A stretch of DNA of 64,000 bases, taken from assembly GCF_945859705.1 (NCBI RefSeq), contig NC_079135.1, positions 15,688,501-15,752,500 of the forward strand, written 5' to 3'. Numbering within the stretch: the first letter of the stretch is position 1; each line of letters starts with the position of its first letter. This stretch comes from Episyrphus balteatus. Its lineage: Eukaryota; Arthropoda; Insecta; Diptera; Syrphidae. This document shows positions 10,386 to 22,675 of the stretch, piece after piece. The translations under genes were made by a program, and so were the position numbers. The notes under the pieces were generated by a model. That model did not search any database and was not told where the DNA came from. It saw nothing but the letters and a program-made list of their open reading frames with translations.

Positions 10386-11341
10386 ATAAATTAATTTTGG
10401 TTGTTTAAACATTACAAATTAACAAAGTTACCGTCGCTCTATTTTAATGTAAAAAATGCATATGTATAGTTATGTTTTAATACCAATTATAAATTCATAG
10501 ATTCAATTGCGTTTTGTGCCAATGGATGATTAATCTTTATTTGTCAATTTTATTTAATTCTATCTACTAAAGTCTGAGTAGCCATTATACTATCTCTGTA
10601 TTACTCACTCACATCTTATTGTTATTATTATTTATTATTTTTTTTTTTTTCGAAAAAACAACCGATTTCCTGGATGGGGATTTAAGTAAATAATAATCAT
10701 TGACATTGAAATGTCCCAAAATACATGTACACTTGTACAGTATGACAAATGATGATGAAATTATTTAATAATTAGGTCATTTATTGTTTTTATTCAACCA
10801 TTTAATCTTTCTATCAACTTTGTTACTTTTAAAACAAAATATTGTAATAGAAAATAAATTACTAATACAAATCAGTTGTAGTGTGGGTCATCGCCAATGA
10901 TTTATTGTCACCATTTGTAAAAACTATTAATAATCCACAAATAAAAAGATGATTAATTTTTGTGTTGTTTGTTCAAATAAATGGAACGCGACAAACGGCA
11001 CGCTCTTATAAAAAAAAAATAAGAAATATTCAAGTATAAAATAGAAGTTGTATATAAATAAAATTGACTAATTTGATAAAATTAATAGGTAAGTTGAAAA
11101 AAAAAAGAATCGACCTAGAAATCTAATTTCGATGAACTTTCATTTTCTTAATTGTTTGGTTACTGTTTTTGTTTTGATTTAGAGTGAGGTGAGATTTAAT
11201 ACTTTAAGGACGGTGGCGCCAAATTTGAAAAATCATGTCTTTTTTTAAAACTTTGCCAAGAAATAGTTCATTAAAAACAGTCTTGGTTGTCCCAAGTTGA
11301 ATGAAAAAATTTTGATGAATACAGACAAAAGTTTGCCTTTG
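10386..11341. other. AT-rich block without a recognised gene
   Basis: No gene, repeat family or structural RNA recognised. Sequence complexity is a little higher near 10390-10600 and 10860-11010 (for example GGAACGCGACAAACGGCACG), but there is no supporting frame. Confidence 0.45.
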
Positions 11342-11344
11342 TTA

Positions 11345-12511
11345 AGCTATGATTACACGGTCAACGAAATCGGTCAACGCGTTGACTCTCTGACGTCAAG
11401 AAAAAATCCATATTCTCTCTGTCATCTCACCGTCAACGTTCACAGTGTCAATGCATAATAAACATTGACTATCACTCCATTGACACTATTGCGTCAATGT
11501 TGTCCTAAATTACGTTGACGCGCAGGTGTGTCAACGTGACGTTTACTGAGCAGTGTCAACGCGTTGACTCGCAAAACTTTGTTGATCACACTGTTTGACA
11601 CAAAGCAAAAATTTTAATTTTCCAAAAATATTTAAAAAAAAAGCGGAGAAAATGAGATTTGAAAAAAGCTCTCATAGAAAAATTAAACGAAAATTAGTTT
11701 GACATGGTTGCTTTGAAATGTAAATATTTCGAGATATATACAATGCACTTTTAAGATGAAAGTCTTAGATGAATTCTAATAAGATTCTTGAACGAATATA
11801 AATGTAAAATTACTTTAGTTTTGTAGAAAAATTAGAAAAAAAAATTAAAAAGTTTCGATATTTGATTTTTAATAAATCGAAAAAAATCAATATGGCCACC
11901 TTCAAACGCTTATAGCATAGGAACGCCGCAACCAATGTTAATGGTTATGGTCTTAAAATGTAGCTTAGAATATACAAATGGTTTTTGGTTTTTTGTAAAA
12001 AAAAAAACAATTTTTGCATCCAAAATGGCTGCCATGGCCATACCGAAAAGTTTTTTTTGTAAAAAAAAAAACAAAAAGGTGCAACCTGAGAACCCCCCTC
12101 TCTCCAAAACGGTATACCATTCAAAAAATCGCCCTACAAAAAATGTTCCCAATCCAACTTTCATCACATTTCTATACAAAAAACAATGTCAATCCGAAAC
12201 GATGACACGGTATTAAATTCTGCCGCGTCAACGCTGGGAGAGGGTCATTGCGATGACACCCAGTCCTAAAACCCTGTCAACGCGTCCCAATGGCATTGAC
12301 AGAGAGATTACACGGTCATCGAAAATAGTCAATGCGTTGACCCAAAAATGTATGTCAACGTGAGAGTGTCATCGTACCTGTCAACGCAATGACAGCAGTT
12401 TTCGTTGACGATCACACGACGGACGTGACATTCTTGGGACAGATTGTGACGTCATTTTTACGTCAGAGAGTCAACGCGTTGACCGATTTCGTTGACCGTG
12501 TAATCATAGCT
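11345..12511. mobile_element. Non-autonomous DNA element with 52-bp TIRs, TTA duplication
   Basis: Perfect 52-bp terminal inverted repeats begin AGCTATGATTACACGGTCAA at 11345 and end with the complement at 12511. Both sides are flanked by TTA (11342-11344, 12512-12514). A 3-bp TWA duplication is the hallmark of PIF/Harbinger elements, so that superfamily is the best guess. The subterminal arms are crowded with GTCAACG and the palindrome GTCAACGCGTTGAC. A second direct copy of the terminal motif GATTACACGGTCA sits inside at 12306-12318. The 600-bp core is AT-rich and unrelated. The overlapping frames at 11910-12216 are homopolymer-rich with no transposase motif, so it is a MITE-like deletion derivative. 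Confidence 0.8.
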
Positions 12512-12512
12512 T

Positions 12513-12782
12513 TATAATTTAACGACTTTTCAAGTTCCACAAAATTGTGTACCTGCTTTGTTCTGGGGTGACAATGACAATTCTTCTTTGTTTCGTGGGA
12601 ATAAGAATTGCATTTCTCTAAGAAATCCTTATGCCCACCTTAGAAAACGATCAAAAGATAAAATCAATCAACAATCGACTCCATTGATAAAATCTTCTTA
12701 CTATTGCCAATGCCTTACTGGTTCGCATGAAACATCGTTCTTTCTTCAGCTTCATTCTATTCTTCACTTTGTGGCTAATTAA
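12513..12782 (+). other. Exon-like open frame, unrecognised
   Basis: A frame stays open from the right edge of the 11345-12511 element to a TAA at 12780-12782, about 89 codons, without an ATG near its start. Unlike most frames here its translation is not Lys/Phe/Asn-dominated: it has NCVPALFWGDNDNSS, a basic stretch LRKRSKDK, and four cysteines in NKNCIS and SYYCQC. A possible splice acceptor TTTTCAAG lies near 12533. I do not recognise a family. It could be a small exon, a decayed gene or chance. Codon preference and spliced RNA evidence would decide. Confidence 0.2.
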
Positions 12783-15700
12783 TGCAAATAACTAACCGCC
12801 TTTTAAGAACTTAAGGCCTTTTAGAACTCCTACCGCCATCGTAATTTTACGACTTTGCCATCATTAGCACACTAAGGACAGAATAGAATAAAACTACTTT
12901 GAAGTAATCACATAGAATATCATTTAATCAAAAAAAAAAAAAACAGAAGAACCATGATATACCATTTGGTGTTAATTAAGTGGAAACAGTCTCATTCATC
13001 TCATCCATATCTAATTAAAGAAATAAAGCTTCAGTGGAGACTTTTTATTTTTAAATTTGGTCTACGACTATATTATAATCTTTTGTATGAAATTCAATGA
13101 AGACCGGCGGTTTTGCTTTGAAATACCATATGGAACGTGATCCCACATTGAGTGTTATCACTTAGCAACTGTGGAAGATTGAAAGATTGAAGACATCAAA
13201 CTAAAAACCACTTTCGCTGTAAAGTAAGTATAGATTGAAAATGAATTTAAAAAAAAAAACCAAAAATGCAGGCGTGACGGGGACAAATTTTTCATTTACA
13301 CGCTTTTTAAACTACAAGTTGCAATAGTTAAGTTGATGTTAAGAGGAAACTGTCAATTTGAAAACGATATTTGTATATTTTATCATCATAAAGATAAATG
13401 GCATACAAAATTACAGTCAATCTAAATATGATTCAGCGAAATGCATACTATTGCATTCATTAATCAACTTTAGTTTAGGTTAAAAATTTCTGCTGGTTGT
13501 ATTTATTTAGAAAATTTTATTTGTACAATTTTGTTACAACAGCAACTAGGTTTAAGATAAATAAGTTCAAGATTAAATTTTATTTTTGAGAAAGTAGTTG
13601 GGTTAAGTGATGAAGCACTATTTTTGACTGATAATTGCATAGTCCCTTTTAGTGCCTAAGCAAAGTGTTTGATACATTAAAAATATTGAAAAAATTTTGT
13701 TTGTTCATTAAAAAAATTTCGAAACAAAGGCCTATTTAATTTTGGAAAAAATTAATCATTAAAAATATTAAAAACTGAAAAAGAAAAAAGATTTTACAGA
13801 AAAATTTGTTTTTTTTTTTCAGTAGATTGTCGACAATTTAAAAAAGCTTTAATTTTAAAACTTGTGGAAGGAAGTTTGAATAGACAAGGCCACATTTAAA
13901 TGGGTGCAGTAAAGCAAAAATTTTTCCAAATCTTTGGGTAAAAAAATTGATTATACCTATAAAATAATAAACAAATTTTTTTTTTGAAAATAAATTAGTT
14001 TGAATATTTATATAAACCTAACGAGTTTTTAAAAATATGTACATTGTGTTGTAATGTATTTCAATTTTTTTTTTTTTTACTTTGTAAAATCAATTTTTTG
14101 AAAACGTCCCAGTAATTTGGATGAACTTTTATTTTTGTTTATTCGTTTGTTTAGAACAGGTTTATAAATCTCTTGTAACATCTTCGAGTTATTGAAATTT
14201 ATTTATTTAATCAAGCATGGTAATATGTATTGAAATCTTCTCATAAAATTTCTATGAAATTGCCACTTTTGTTTATAATAATAGCACAGATCTCTCGTAT
14301 AAATGTAATACAAGAATTTTTGTTCTTTAAAGTTAAGGTCCTCATAACCAAAATTTTAGACGTTACAGAAATAAAGTTTTGTTATTTTTTTTTTTTTTTC
14401 TTTAAATACCTCTACTTCTTTGGAACTTTTATTCAAAGATTGAAGTGATGCCAAATTAGGAAAATCGTCCTTATAGTCAACTGTTCAAAAGAAGTAGGTA
14501 TCCAAGGAATTTGTTCATATTATCCTACATCAAATCAAAACTTGACAAAATTATTGTAAAAATGGTATAAAAACATGATAACAAAATTTCAATTTCTACC
14601 AAAAATTTACAAAAACAAAACAAAAATCATAACTTTTTCTACCCTAAAACATCAAAGAATCTCAAAAAACTTGAGTGTGCCATTAAAAAAAAAAGATTAT
14701 ATTTCTTCTTGTAAAAATGAGGAAACCACTTGTGGATTTATTAGGTAGGTATTTGATAAATTTTCAGTCAAAAGAAAATATTTTATTCTCAGAATGAAAT
14801 TTTTTTGTATAAAATTCTGAAAAGTCTAGCCACACATATTGACATTTATGCCTTTTGCTTAATTCAAAATCAACAAACAAAACACAAAAATACATTCAAA
14901 AATTCCAGCTAGTTAACAAATTTAATTTATTTATTTTTATTTATATTTAAGTGTGCAAGAGAGAGTATATTCTTCTGAGAATTGAATTTTCTTTGATGGA
15001 TGGATGTGTTTTTTTTTCTTTCTTTTTTTTTTTAATATTAATAGCTTCATGATGTCAGTGTTGGATATTTTCCCATAAAGTCTAGAGAAGAAAAAAAATG
15101 CACATAAGTATCTTTTGCCTCTCACAAATATGAAAATATGATTTCACTCTTCTTATACCGAACTCATAATATTACATTTTGATTTCTGATGATTACTTTT
15201 GGGTCTCTGCATAGCAACTCTCACTTTCTCATTAAAAATATGTTGTTTTTTTTCTGATAATTTCCACGCCAACCAAATATACGAGCTGAAACATCACGTA
15301 TTTTCATTTGAACCATCTGGGAAATGAGCATTTTAAAATGATTTTATCAAAACATGAAAAAAAAAACACATCAAACAGCAACATCAGAATCACCAAAATC
15401 GATCTTTCATTAATCGATTCTCTCTACAATTTTATTTTTATTCCCCACGCTTTTATGGTTTAAATGAAATAAAAAAAAGTCGAATTAAAAAATTAGACAC
15501 TTTTTTGGTTCGTCTACCTAAAAATAGATACAACTTAAAAAAAAAACCTCAACTTTGTATTTATTTTTCTTAATTTTTTTTGCTGATACCAATCGGAGAA
15601 GGCGTCGTGTATCTTTTTTTTTTTATTTTGAATTTCTATCTTTGCATTAATTTTTTTTTTTTTGTGGGTGACTCTGATGATGATGAGGCAACACACTCTA

Positions 15701-16394
15701 AATGCACGGAAATGATTTCTCAAAATAGACCCAAATCCACAGAGTTAAAACAATCCCACACAATGATAATCCAAAACAGCATCCAATAACTTGTTGCACT
15801 TTTAATAAAAATGTATCTAAAAGATACACTCTTCTGAGCCACTTGGCCTCTCTGAGTGCCATAGTGCATATATATTTTCGAAAAGACAACAACTGTCACC
15901 ACACTTAGCGCCTTAAGTGTGCAATGGCTGTGTAACAAATTATAATCACATCTCCACAAGTATAGTGGATGCCCTCGAGGAGGAAGAGATAGATGCAATA
16001 TCTTTGAGATACAAATCTGGCCGGTGTGCGTGTGCTGGACCACAGACATCACCATCATCATAATCATCAACTAGGCATCATTGTTGAACATCTTTTGCCT
16101 CAAGCCGGATAGATACACGTGTTTTGGTTGCCACATGATGTAGATTTTCTGGTGTGTGGTTTAGGCTATCTATCAGATGGATCTTGTTCAGCTTGCCTCT
16201 CTACATATCTTTTGAGCTTAATGTCGATGGTGATGCCGATGATGATGATGATGATGATGGTGCACCAGCAATCTAGTTTGCATGCGAGCTGGCGAAAACC
16301 TGAACCTCATATCGGGTTCCATTGTAGGACACAAAAAGAAAAAAAATCTTAATTCTTTTGTGTAGAATCTTCTCCATTACAAGATATAACACTC
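12783..16394. other. Long stretch without a recognised gene
   Basis: Mostly AT-rich DNA with T and A runs (13809-13819, 14066-14078, 14386-14399, 15010-15033, 15650-15663). From about 15160 to 16380 it is more complex and includes a GAT microsatellite at 16236-16260. Open frames on both strands at 15580-16352 overlap each other and lack domain signatures. It may be regulatory or intronic DNA, but no element can be supported. Confidence 0.45.
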
Positions 16395-17140
16395 TTTTTA
16401 CTTGCTCTATAGGGCAAGTATTGGTTTCGTGTAGAAAAAAAAAATCGAGGTTTTAATCAAAACCAACATTACGATGATGGAGAAGATCAAAAAAGTGGTT
16501 TTCGTCATGCCGTCCGTCGGTCTGTGCGTCTGTGCGTCTGTGCATCTGTGCGTCTGTGCGTCCATCTGTACATCGAGCTAGGGCCTAAACGGGTGGATGG
16601 ATTTGCTTGAAACTTGGTACAGATGATTTTTACGTAATTCCCTAGGTCCGTTTTTTTTATTTTTTTAATATCTCCAATTTAACGCATATCTCCCATATAA
16701 CGTTTTCGAGGTATTTCAAATTTCTCGAAAACGGCTCTAACGATTTCATTTAAATTTGGTGTGCGCAGTACCCTTATTGATTCCAACAAAACTGCGTTTT
16801 TAGTTTTTCTCAAAAAATGCCAAGAGCGGAAATATGGCGTTGCCGTTTTTCAAAAATTGACATGTTTTTTAAGTTCATATATTTCATCAAAGCATAAGTC
16901 AATTTTTTCAAAATTTACAGACATCATAGGTATTGAAGTGTAAAATGTAAAAAAAAATTTAAAAAAAAAGTTTTTCAAAAAATTTTTAAAAAATTGAATT
17001 TTTTTAACTTTCGATTTTTTTTTTGTTTTTATTTTTTTTTTTTTTCACAAAATCTTAAATTTCCAATAAATATTTAAGATAAAGATGCTTTGAACTACAA
17101 GAGCAAGTACGTGCGACCCAGTCGTGCATTTTATTTCAAT
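16395..17140 (+). repeat. Family F2 element, full-length copy
   Basis: Begins TTTACTTGCTCTATAGGGCA at 16398 and ends AAGAGCAAGTACGTGCGACC then CAGTCGTGCATTTTATTT near 17138. Internal landmarks are ACATTACGATGATGGAG (16468), a CGTCTGTG repeat (16525-16565), TGAAACTTGGTACAGATG, AATTCCCTAGG and ACGGCTCTAACGATTT. The ends hold a short inverted match, ACTTGCTCT against AGAGCAAGT. No protein coding. Together with the copy at 18926-19498 it defines the F2 ends. Confidence 0.85.
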
Positions 17141-18727
17141 TGAATCAATGAAAAAAGAATCCAACACCGATTTTTATTAATTTACATTTTAATTTGTGTG
17201 GACAAAAAGGCATCGCACGGATTAAATGTATATATGTTTGAGTCTTTTTTTCGGAGGTAGAACCGACAATTTGTGGTCATTGTGTGAACGAAATTATGGC
17301 TTCCATTAAGAAATTACATTTTACAAATTAATTAATTTCAAAATTTTCTTTTGTATTTTTTTTACATCATGTCTATTGATTCCGACTTAAAAAGAATTAT
17401 AAACAGGAAGAAGAAGTTTAAAGGTTTTTCGTTGTATTTTATTGCATCTTTTATATCTATCTTCTTTTAGTTTATCAATAAAATTTAAATAAATGAATGG
17501 TTTTTATGGTTTTTCTATCAACTAATTTACTACCAATTTTTAGATATTTATTATTCATAATTTGATAGATGGTATTGCAGAGAAGTTTAAAAAATTAATG
17601 AGGTAATTTGATACATTTTTAATGCAGTTTTAAGATTTATGATAAATTTATTGGTTGAGTTCAGAGATAAGAAAAACTTTCTTTTGATTTATTAAGCGAT
17701 GACAACATTTTCTACAAAGATAAATGAAATACACAAACTGGGTTGCACGAATTTGGTCTTAAATTTAAAATTGCTTAAATAAAAAATAGATATAAAAAAT
17801 AAACTAAAATAAATAATTCATAAAATTCGTTGTAAAATGAGTTAATTGACATTTTTTATTAAGATTAATTTTTATAAAAAAAAAAAATGAAAAAAGTCTG
17901 AATCGTTGAGAAAAAAATATTTTTTAAATAAATAAAAAGATAGGTTTGCCTATTTGCAGTTAAATTATATACATTTTGTATATCAATACTGTTAACCAAA
18001 ATTATATAAAAATCGATTTCCTGTTTTGAAAAAATTGATTTTCCAAACTGAAAATTATTTTTCGAAAATTTTGTTTTTGATTAATTTAAATATTTATAAA
18101 AGCTTAACAAAAAAAATTGTTGAAATAGAACAAATCTTAAAGAAGAGAAACCATTATTGAAGATTTTTTTTCAATATTTTTTTTTTTTTAATTTTAGTCG
18201 TTTTTTAGAAAATTGCTCACCCCCCCCCCCCTCCTTCCATCCCTCAACGGGGGGGATAGACCCGCTCCCTTCGCATACCTAGTAAAAAAAAAATACTTGT
18301 ATTAAACCCGTATACAATAAACAGTTATCAAATCTCGGCGCCCAAGTTTTCGTACTCATACTACAGTTTCTATTTTGACATTAAAATCGTATTTTAACCT
18401 CAATATAATGCTCACATTGGAATTACCTAAGTTTATTTTGATAAAAAGTTTTTTTTTGCTATCAATCGATCGATTAAAAATTATTATTTTTTTAAAAGCA
18501 AAGATTTTTTAAAATGGAATTTCTGTCTATATATTTTAAATATTAGACTCCGTCCCATGTTCTACTTCCAATAGTCAAAGAAGCTCAAAATTCTTATATT
18601 TTTAATGTGAAAAGTCATTAAAGATTAATTTTTTTTAATTTTATAAAAAATGCAAAAAAAAATTTAAAACATTAAAAAAAGTTTTCAAAAATTTGTCTTT
18701 ATATTTTATTAAAAATAAAGTTTACTT
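17141..18727. other. AT-rich spacer with F2 remnant and poly-C run
   Basis: No gene. At 17733-17775 the wording ACTGGGTTGCACGAATTTGG is a diverged minus-strand F2 end (compare 7405-7455). A run of 12 C followed by a G-run lies at 18219-18256 (ACGGGGGGGATAG), one of two C homopolymers in the window. The rest is A/T homopolymer sequence. Confidence 0.5.
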
Positions 18728-19940
18728 ATAAACAGGTTGTCTCACATTCACCCTCCCAAATGAAAACCATGGATTCCTGAGGTAATTTTTTCGAGTTATG
18801 ACGGTTTTTATGATTTTTGCTCTCTTTTTTCCTTAACTGGCCTTATCTTTGCCATCTGATTCGAAAAATATTTTTACAACCAATCGAGAATTTATTACAG
18901 TTTTAGTTTGTTCCAAAACTTTTTACTTGCTCTATAGGGCAAGTATTGGTTTCGTGTCGAAAAAAAAAATTGAGGTTTTAATCAAAACCAACATTAGGTA
19001 CGATGATGGAGAATTCCGAAAAAGTGGGTCCCGCAATTCCGTCCGTGCGTCTGTGCGGTTGTGCGTCCATCTGTACACATTTCCACAGCCTAAACAGGTG
19101 GATGGATTTTCTTCAAATTTGGTACAGATGATTTTTACGGAATTCTGAAAGTTGTTTTTTTTTTTTGTTTTTTTATATCTCGTTTAGAACGTATACCTCC
19201 CATACAAAAAAAATACGATATTACGAATTTCTCGAAAACGGCTCTAACGATTTTGATTAAACTTTGTATACGTAATATTTAAAGCAATATAAAACGGAAT
19301 TTTGATTTTTTCTCAAAAAAGTCAAATAACAAAATAAAATTTTTTTTCATTTAACAAAATTTTGCCCTAAATGTCGGCTCTTCCCCCATATCAATTTTTT
19401 AAAAATTTAGATCCAGCTTTTTAAATCTACAAGTAGACTAACATAAAGGTGCTTTGAGCTGCAAGAGCAAGTACGTGCGACCCCAGTCGTGCATTTTATT
19501 TTCTGCGGACAAGCGTTTCTCCGCAATTTTGCATATTTTTTAACAAAATAAACTGGACTTTAATAAGATAAGCAAAACAAATTAATACACATTTACGTGT
19601 TTTTTTTTTTTAATAATATGATATGAAAGTGAAAAAAACTACTTAAAAACGAAGATAATTGGATTTGGTGCAAAATTTCGGAGAAACGGTTGTCCACAGA
19701 AAAAAAAAGTTCAAGACAATATTAAAACTGCAATAAATTGAGTTTTAAAAAAAAATTTTTCGAATCAGAAGTAGTTTGGCAAAAACAAAGCCAGTTAAGG
19801 GAAAAGAGAGCAAAAATCATAAAAACCATCTTAACTCGAAAACGGGACGAAAACGAGAAAATTACCTCTTAAGTTTTTTGACTTAATATGACCTCAGGAT
19901 TCCATGGTTTTCATTTGGGGTGGTGACTCGATACACCCAG
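18728..19940. repeat. Foldback element interrupted by an F2 insertion
   Basis: The left arm (18728-18925, continued at 19500-19535) is the complement of the right arm (about 19668-19940). Shared wording includes CCAAATGAAAACCATGGA, TTTTTATGATTTTTGCTCTC, TTAACTGGC, CTGATTCGAAAAAT, AGTTTTA, and GGACAAGCGTTTCTCCG against its partner CGGAGAAACGGTTGTCC. The left arm is split by a complete F2 copy. With that removed the arms are about 230-270 bp around a loop of about 130 bases. The right arm has about 60 extra bases (19844-19900) absent from the left. Non-coding. Confidence 0.75.
18926..19498 (+). repeat. Family F2 element inserted in a foldback arm
   Basis: Starts ACTTGCTCTATAGGGCAAGT and ends AGAGCAAGTACGTGCGACCC then AGTCGTGCATTTTA. 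Because the surrounding foldback arm resumes directly on each side (AAAACTTTTT before, TTTTCTGCGGACAAGC after; the intact partner arm reads TGTGGACA-GAAAAAAAAAGTTC in complement), the element boundaries are defined independently of F2 comparison. The target is a T-run, so any duplication would be a few T. The frame at 18849-19148 is a translation of the repeat. Confidence 0.8.
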
Positions 19941-22178
19941 TATAGGTTTTATCAAACAGGAAAGAACTATAAAAATATATATATTACATAGAGGATCTAC
20001 TTTTTTGGACAATTTGTGTGTTTACTAATACATATTTATCAAACCAAAAAATTTTAATTATCATTTTTTGTTTCTTAATAATTATTTGTAGGAAACCATA
20101 CATAATTTTTTTTTTATAGATTGAACCTATTTTATTGACCGCAACTGTAAAGTCATCTTAGAAAAGTTTATTAGTTCTAAGGTATAATTAAATTCTTTAT
20201 GATTGCTGATCTCGTTACATTTATGTTTGTAAAAAAAAATAAATATTTTCAATACCTAAATAAAAGTCTCAATTCCCATCAAATTTTCAACTTAACATGC
20301 TGGATTTTTATGAGTAGCCTTAATCTGTCTTAAACTTTTCCATCAACCATATCAAAATGCCTAAACACGAATATAAAGGGTAAATCCATTGCGGCTCTAT
20401 TTTCCATTAAAAATAAATTATTATAAATGACATGCTCTCTGCAACCTGTTGCAATATAAAACGTTTTACCTTGTCACAAAATATGCATCATAAACAAGCT
20501 CTTCTACCTCACCAATCCCAGAAGAAGATTCTAAGAATATCAAAAGAAAACAACAAAAAAAAAGTAAAAAACATTTTTCCAACTGTCAAGCTGAGATGAA
20601 TATAATCTTCACTACCACTTGCATTCGTACGCACAACTCTTATACATCTTGTGGTCTTCGTGCCAATTTAATTAGCATAATTTCAAGAACTGCAGGCAAG
20701 TTGGTATGTTTTTTTTTTTTTCAAAACAGAAAAAAAAAAAAAAAAATAAAACAGTAAAATGGAAAAGTCAAAAAATTAAAAAAAAATATTATCAAGACTT
20801 TTAAGACCGCACCACATTCATAATTCTGCTTTTATAAAGAATGTGTCACTATGCGGCGGTATTTATGAAAATGAAACGAAGATCGCTACTTTTTTCAATA
20901 TAATTTATGACTTGACAAGCTGCATTTCTTTGTTTTTTTGATTTTATGAACATAAACATTTTGTCATATTTATGACATTTTAGATTATGACAGATATAAT
21001 TTGGTTTAAGATTATAGTGAAAATGGGTAAGAAAAACACGGAAAAATATTCGAGATGAAGATTTTGATGATAACCGAATATTTTTGATGTTATTTTTTTT
21101 TTTAATTTTTATTACTGGATTTCGAAATTGGTCTAGAAAATAAAAGAAAAGTGTTTATTAACTTTTTTTTGATATTTTAGAACATAAATTAATTACATTT
21201 TATGAACTCGGAGAAAGTTCTTTTGTTGACACAATGACCAGGTTAATCACCTAAATTATCAAAATGTTTCCATAAAATTTCGCCTTAAGTGTAATAAAAA
21301 ACAGCGGAAAGGTCACCAAAATTAAACTTATTATTTAAATAAGTTATCAAGTAGGTACCGGTACCTAACCTAACCTAAGTAAATATTTTGTTTAACCTTC
21401 TTTGTCTAAAAATTCAAAAAGTAACTACAGCGTGAAATCGTTTTTAAAATGAGATACCTACCTTTCAATTTATTATAATAAGATACATTCTAAATTGGCA
21501 ATATGGCGCCAGTTTATAATTTTCTTCCATCAGAAATATTTTTATGGACATAATTTAACTAAGGAAACAGGAGCTACTGTTATTTTATAAAGGTTAAAGA
21601 TGTAAGAAAAGTCAAGTTGTTCAGAAGTTGGTAAATGGTAACTACTAAATGGCAACTTCAGTTACTTTACAGATGTGCACTATCTACAAAATTATTTTAA
21701 GATTATTAATCTTTAGTCTAAATGGTCATCATTATTACTGAATAAATAAGCCAATTGACAAAAATAAACAGCTTTTATGATAAAAGAAGATAGAGTGGGT
21801 AAAAATAGTCTATAGACTTCGACTTAAATATAGTGAAAATTGATATATTATTTTTTTCGTCATCTGTATTCAATAACTCAAATTTAATAGCTTTGTAAGG
21901 AGTTCTTACTTATGTGAGCAAAAATATGGTGGTTCGATAATCGCTTTCAAGTGCAAGTCCATTTACGAGAGGAACTGTAAAGTGAATCCCTTGAAGGAAG
22001 TCTTGACAAGGGCGTCCAAATTTTTAAAGTGAAGATAGGAATTTCATAAAACCTGCATATCGATTTGAATTGAATAAAAAATAGTTGTTTTTGTTAATAA
22101 TTCTGACAAAAACGGCATTAACGTCATCATAGATTTATGATTTTAAAAATTTAGTTTGAAAGACGAGTACTCCCTACT
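19941..22178. other. Stretch without a recognised gene
   Basis: A more complex patch spans 20280-20700 (TGCTCTCTGCAACCTGTTGC, CACTTGCATTCGTACGC), then AT-rich DNA. A perfect 16-bp palindrome TAGGTACCGGTACCTA lies at 21352-21367, next to three CCTAA repeats (21364-21378). No supported frame, RNA gene or element. Confidence 0.45.
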
Positions 22179-22251
22179 AACAATTTTGCTTCTATAATGC
22201 TTTACAGAAGCAACAATTGCATCTGTAAAGCTTTATAGAACCAAAATTGTT
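22179..22251 (+). ncRNA. Pre-miRNA-sized hairpin (candidate only)
   Basis: Arms 22179-22207 (AACAATTTTGCTTCTATAAT then GCTTTACAG) and 22223-22251 pair over 29 positions with about two mismatches, around a 15-base loop. The 73-base length and near-perfect stem match animal pre-miRNA size, but there is no expression evidence, and such a short palindrome may equally be the remains of a miniature inverted-repeat element. The left flank ends CTCCCTACT. The strand is arbitrary because both strands fold. Confidence 0.3.
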
Positions 22252-22675
22252 TGTCTGGCTATAGGCTAGTTTTTCAGTGCTGACTTAAATTAGAGTTAAT
22301 CTTAAAATAAATATCTGGCTGAAAACATATAAATAAGAAACTTAACTTTTAATTAAATGCCTTTCATTCAATAACTCTACAGTGGCTAACCTTTTATAAA
22401 ACTGTGAAGACAAGACGAAAAAATAAACTTGTTCTTTTCAATTTGACTTACTCTTTTGGAACTTTTATTTTTGTCTAAACAAATGCATTGTTTTGCATAT
22501 TCTGTTTTATTTACTGGCAATGAACAAAAGGACACATGAGTCTCAACTAGACGACCCACGCAAACGTTGTTGGCATTATAATTACCAGATATACATACAT
22601 TTATGAAGATATGTTTATTTACATTGAAGGCTAGCATTACAATTAATGGTAGGTAAATGGTACTGTAAGATCTTA

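Noticed and set aside
11910..12216. Paired frames inside the 52-bp-TIR element, considered as a transposase remnant
   Set aside because: No DDE or Myb-like motif; Lys/Phe runs from homopolymers; open on both strands, as expected for AT-rich palindromic DNA.
15580..16352. Cluster of overlapping frames with Met/His-rich stretches
   Set aside because: They derive from GAT-type microsatellite and low-complexity sequence and conflict with one another.
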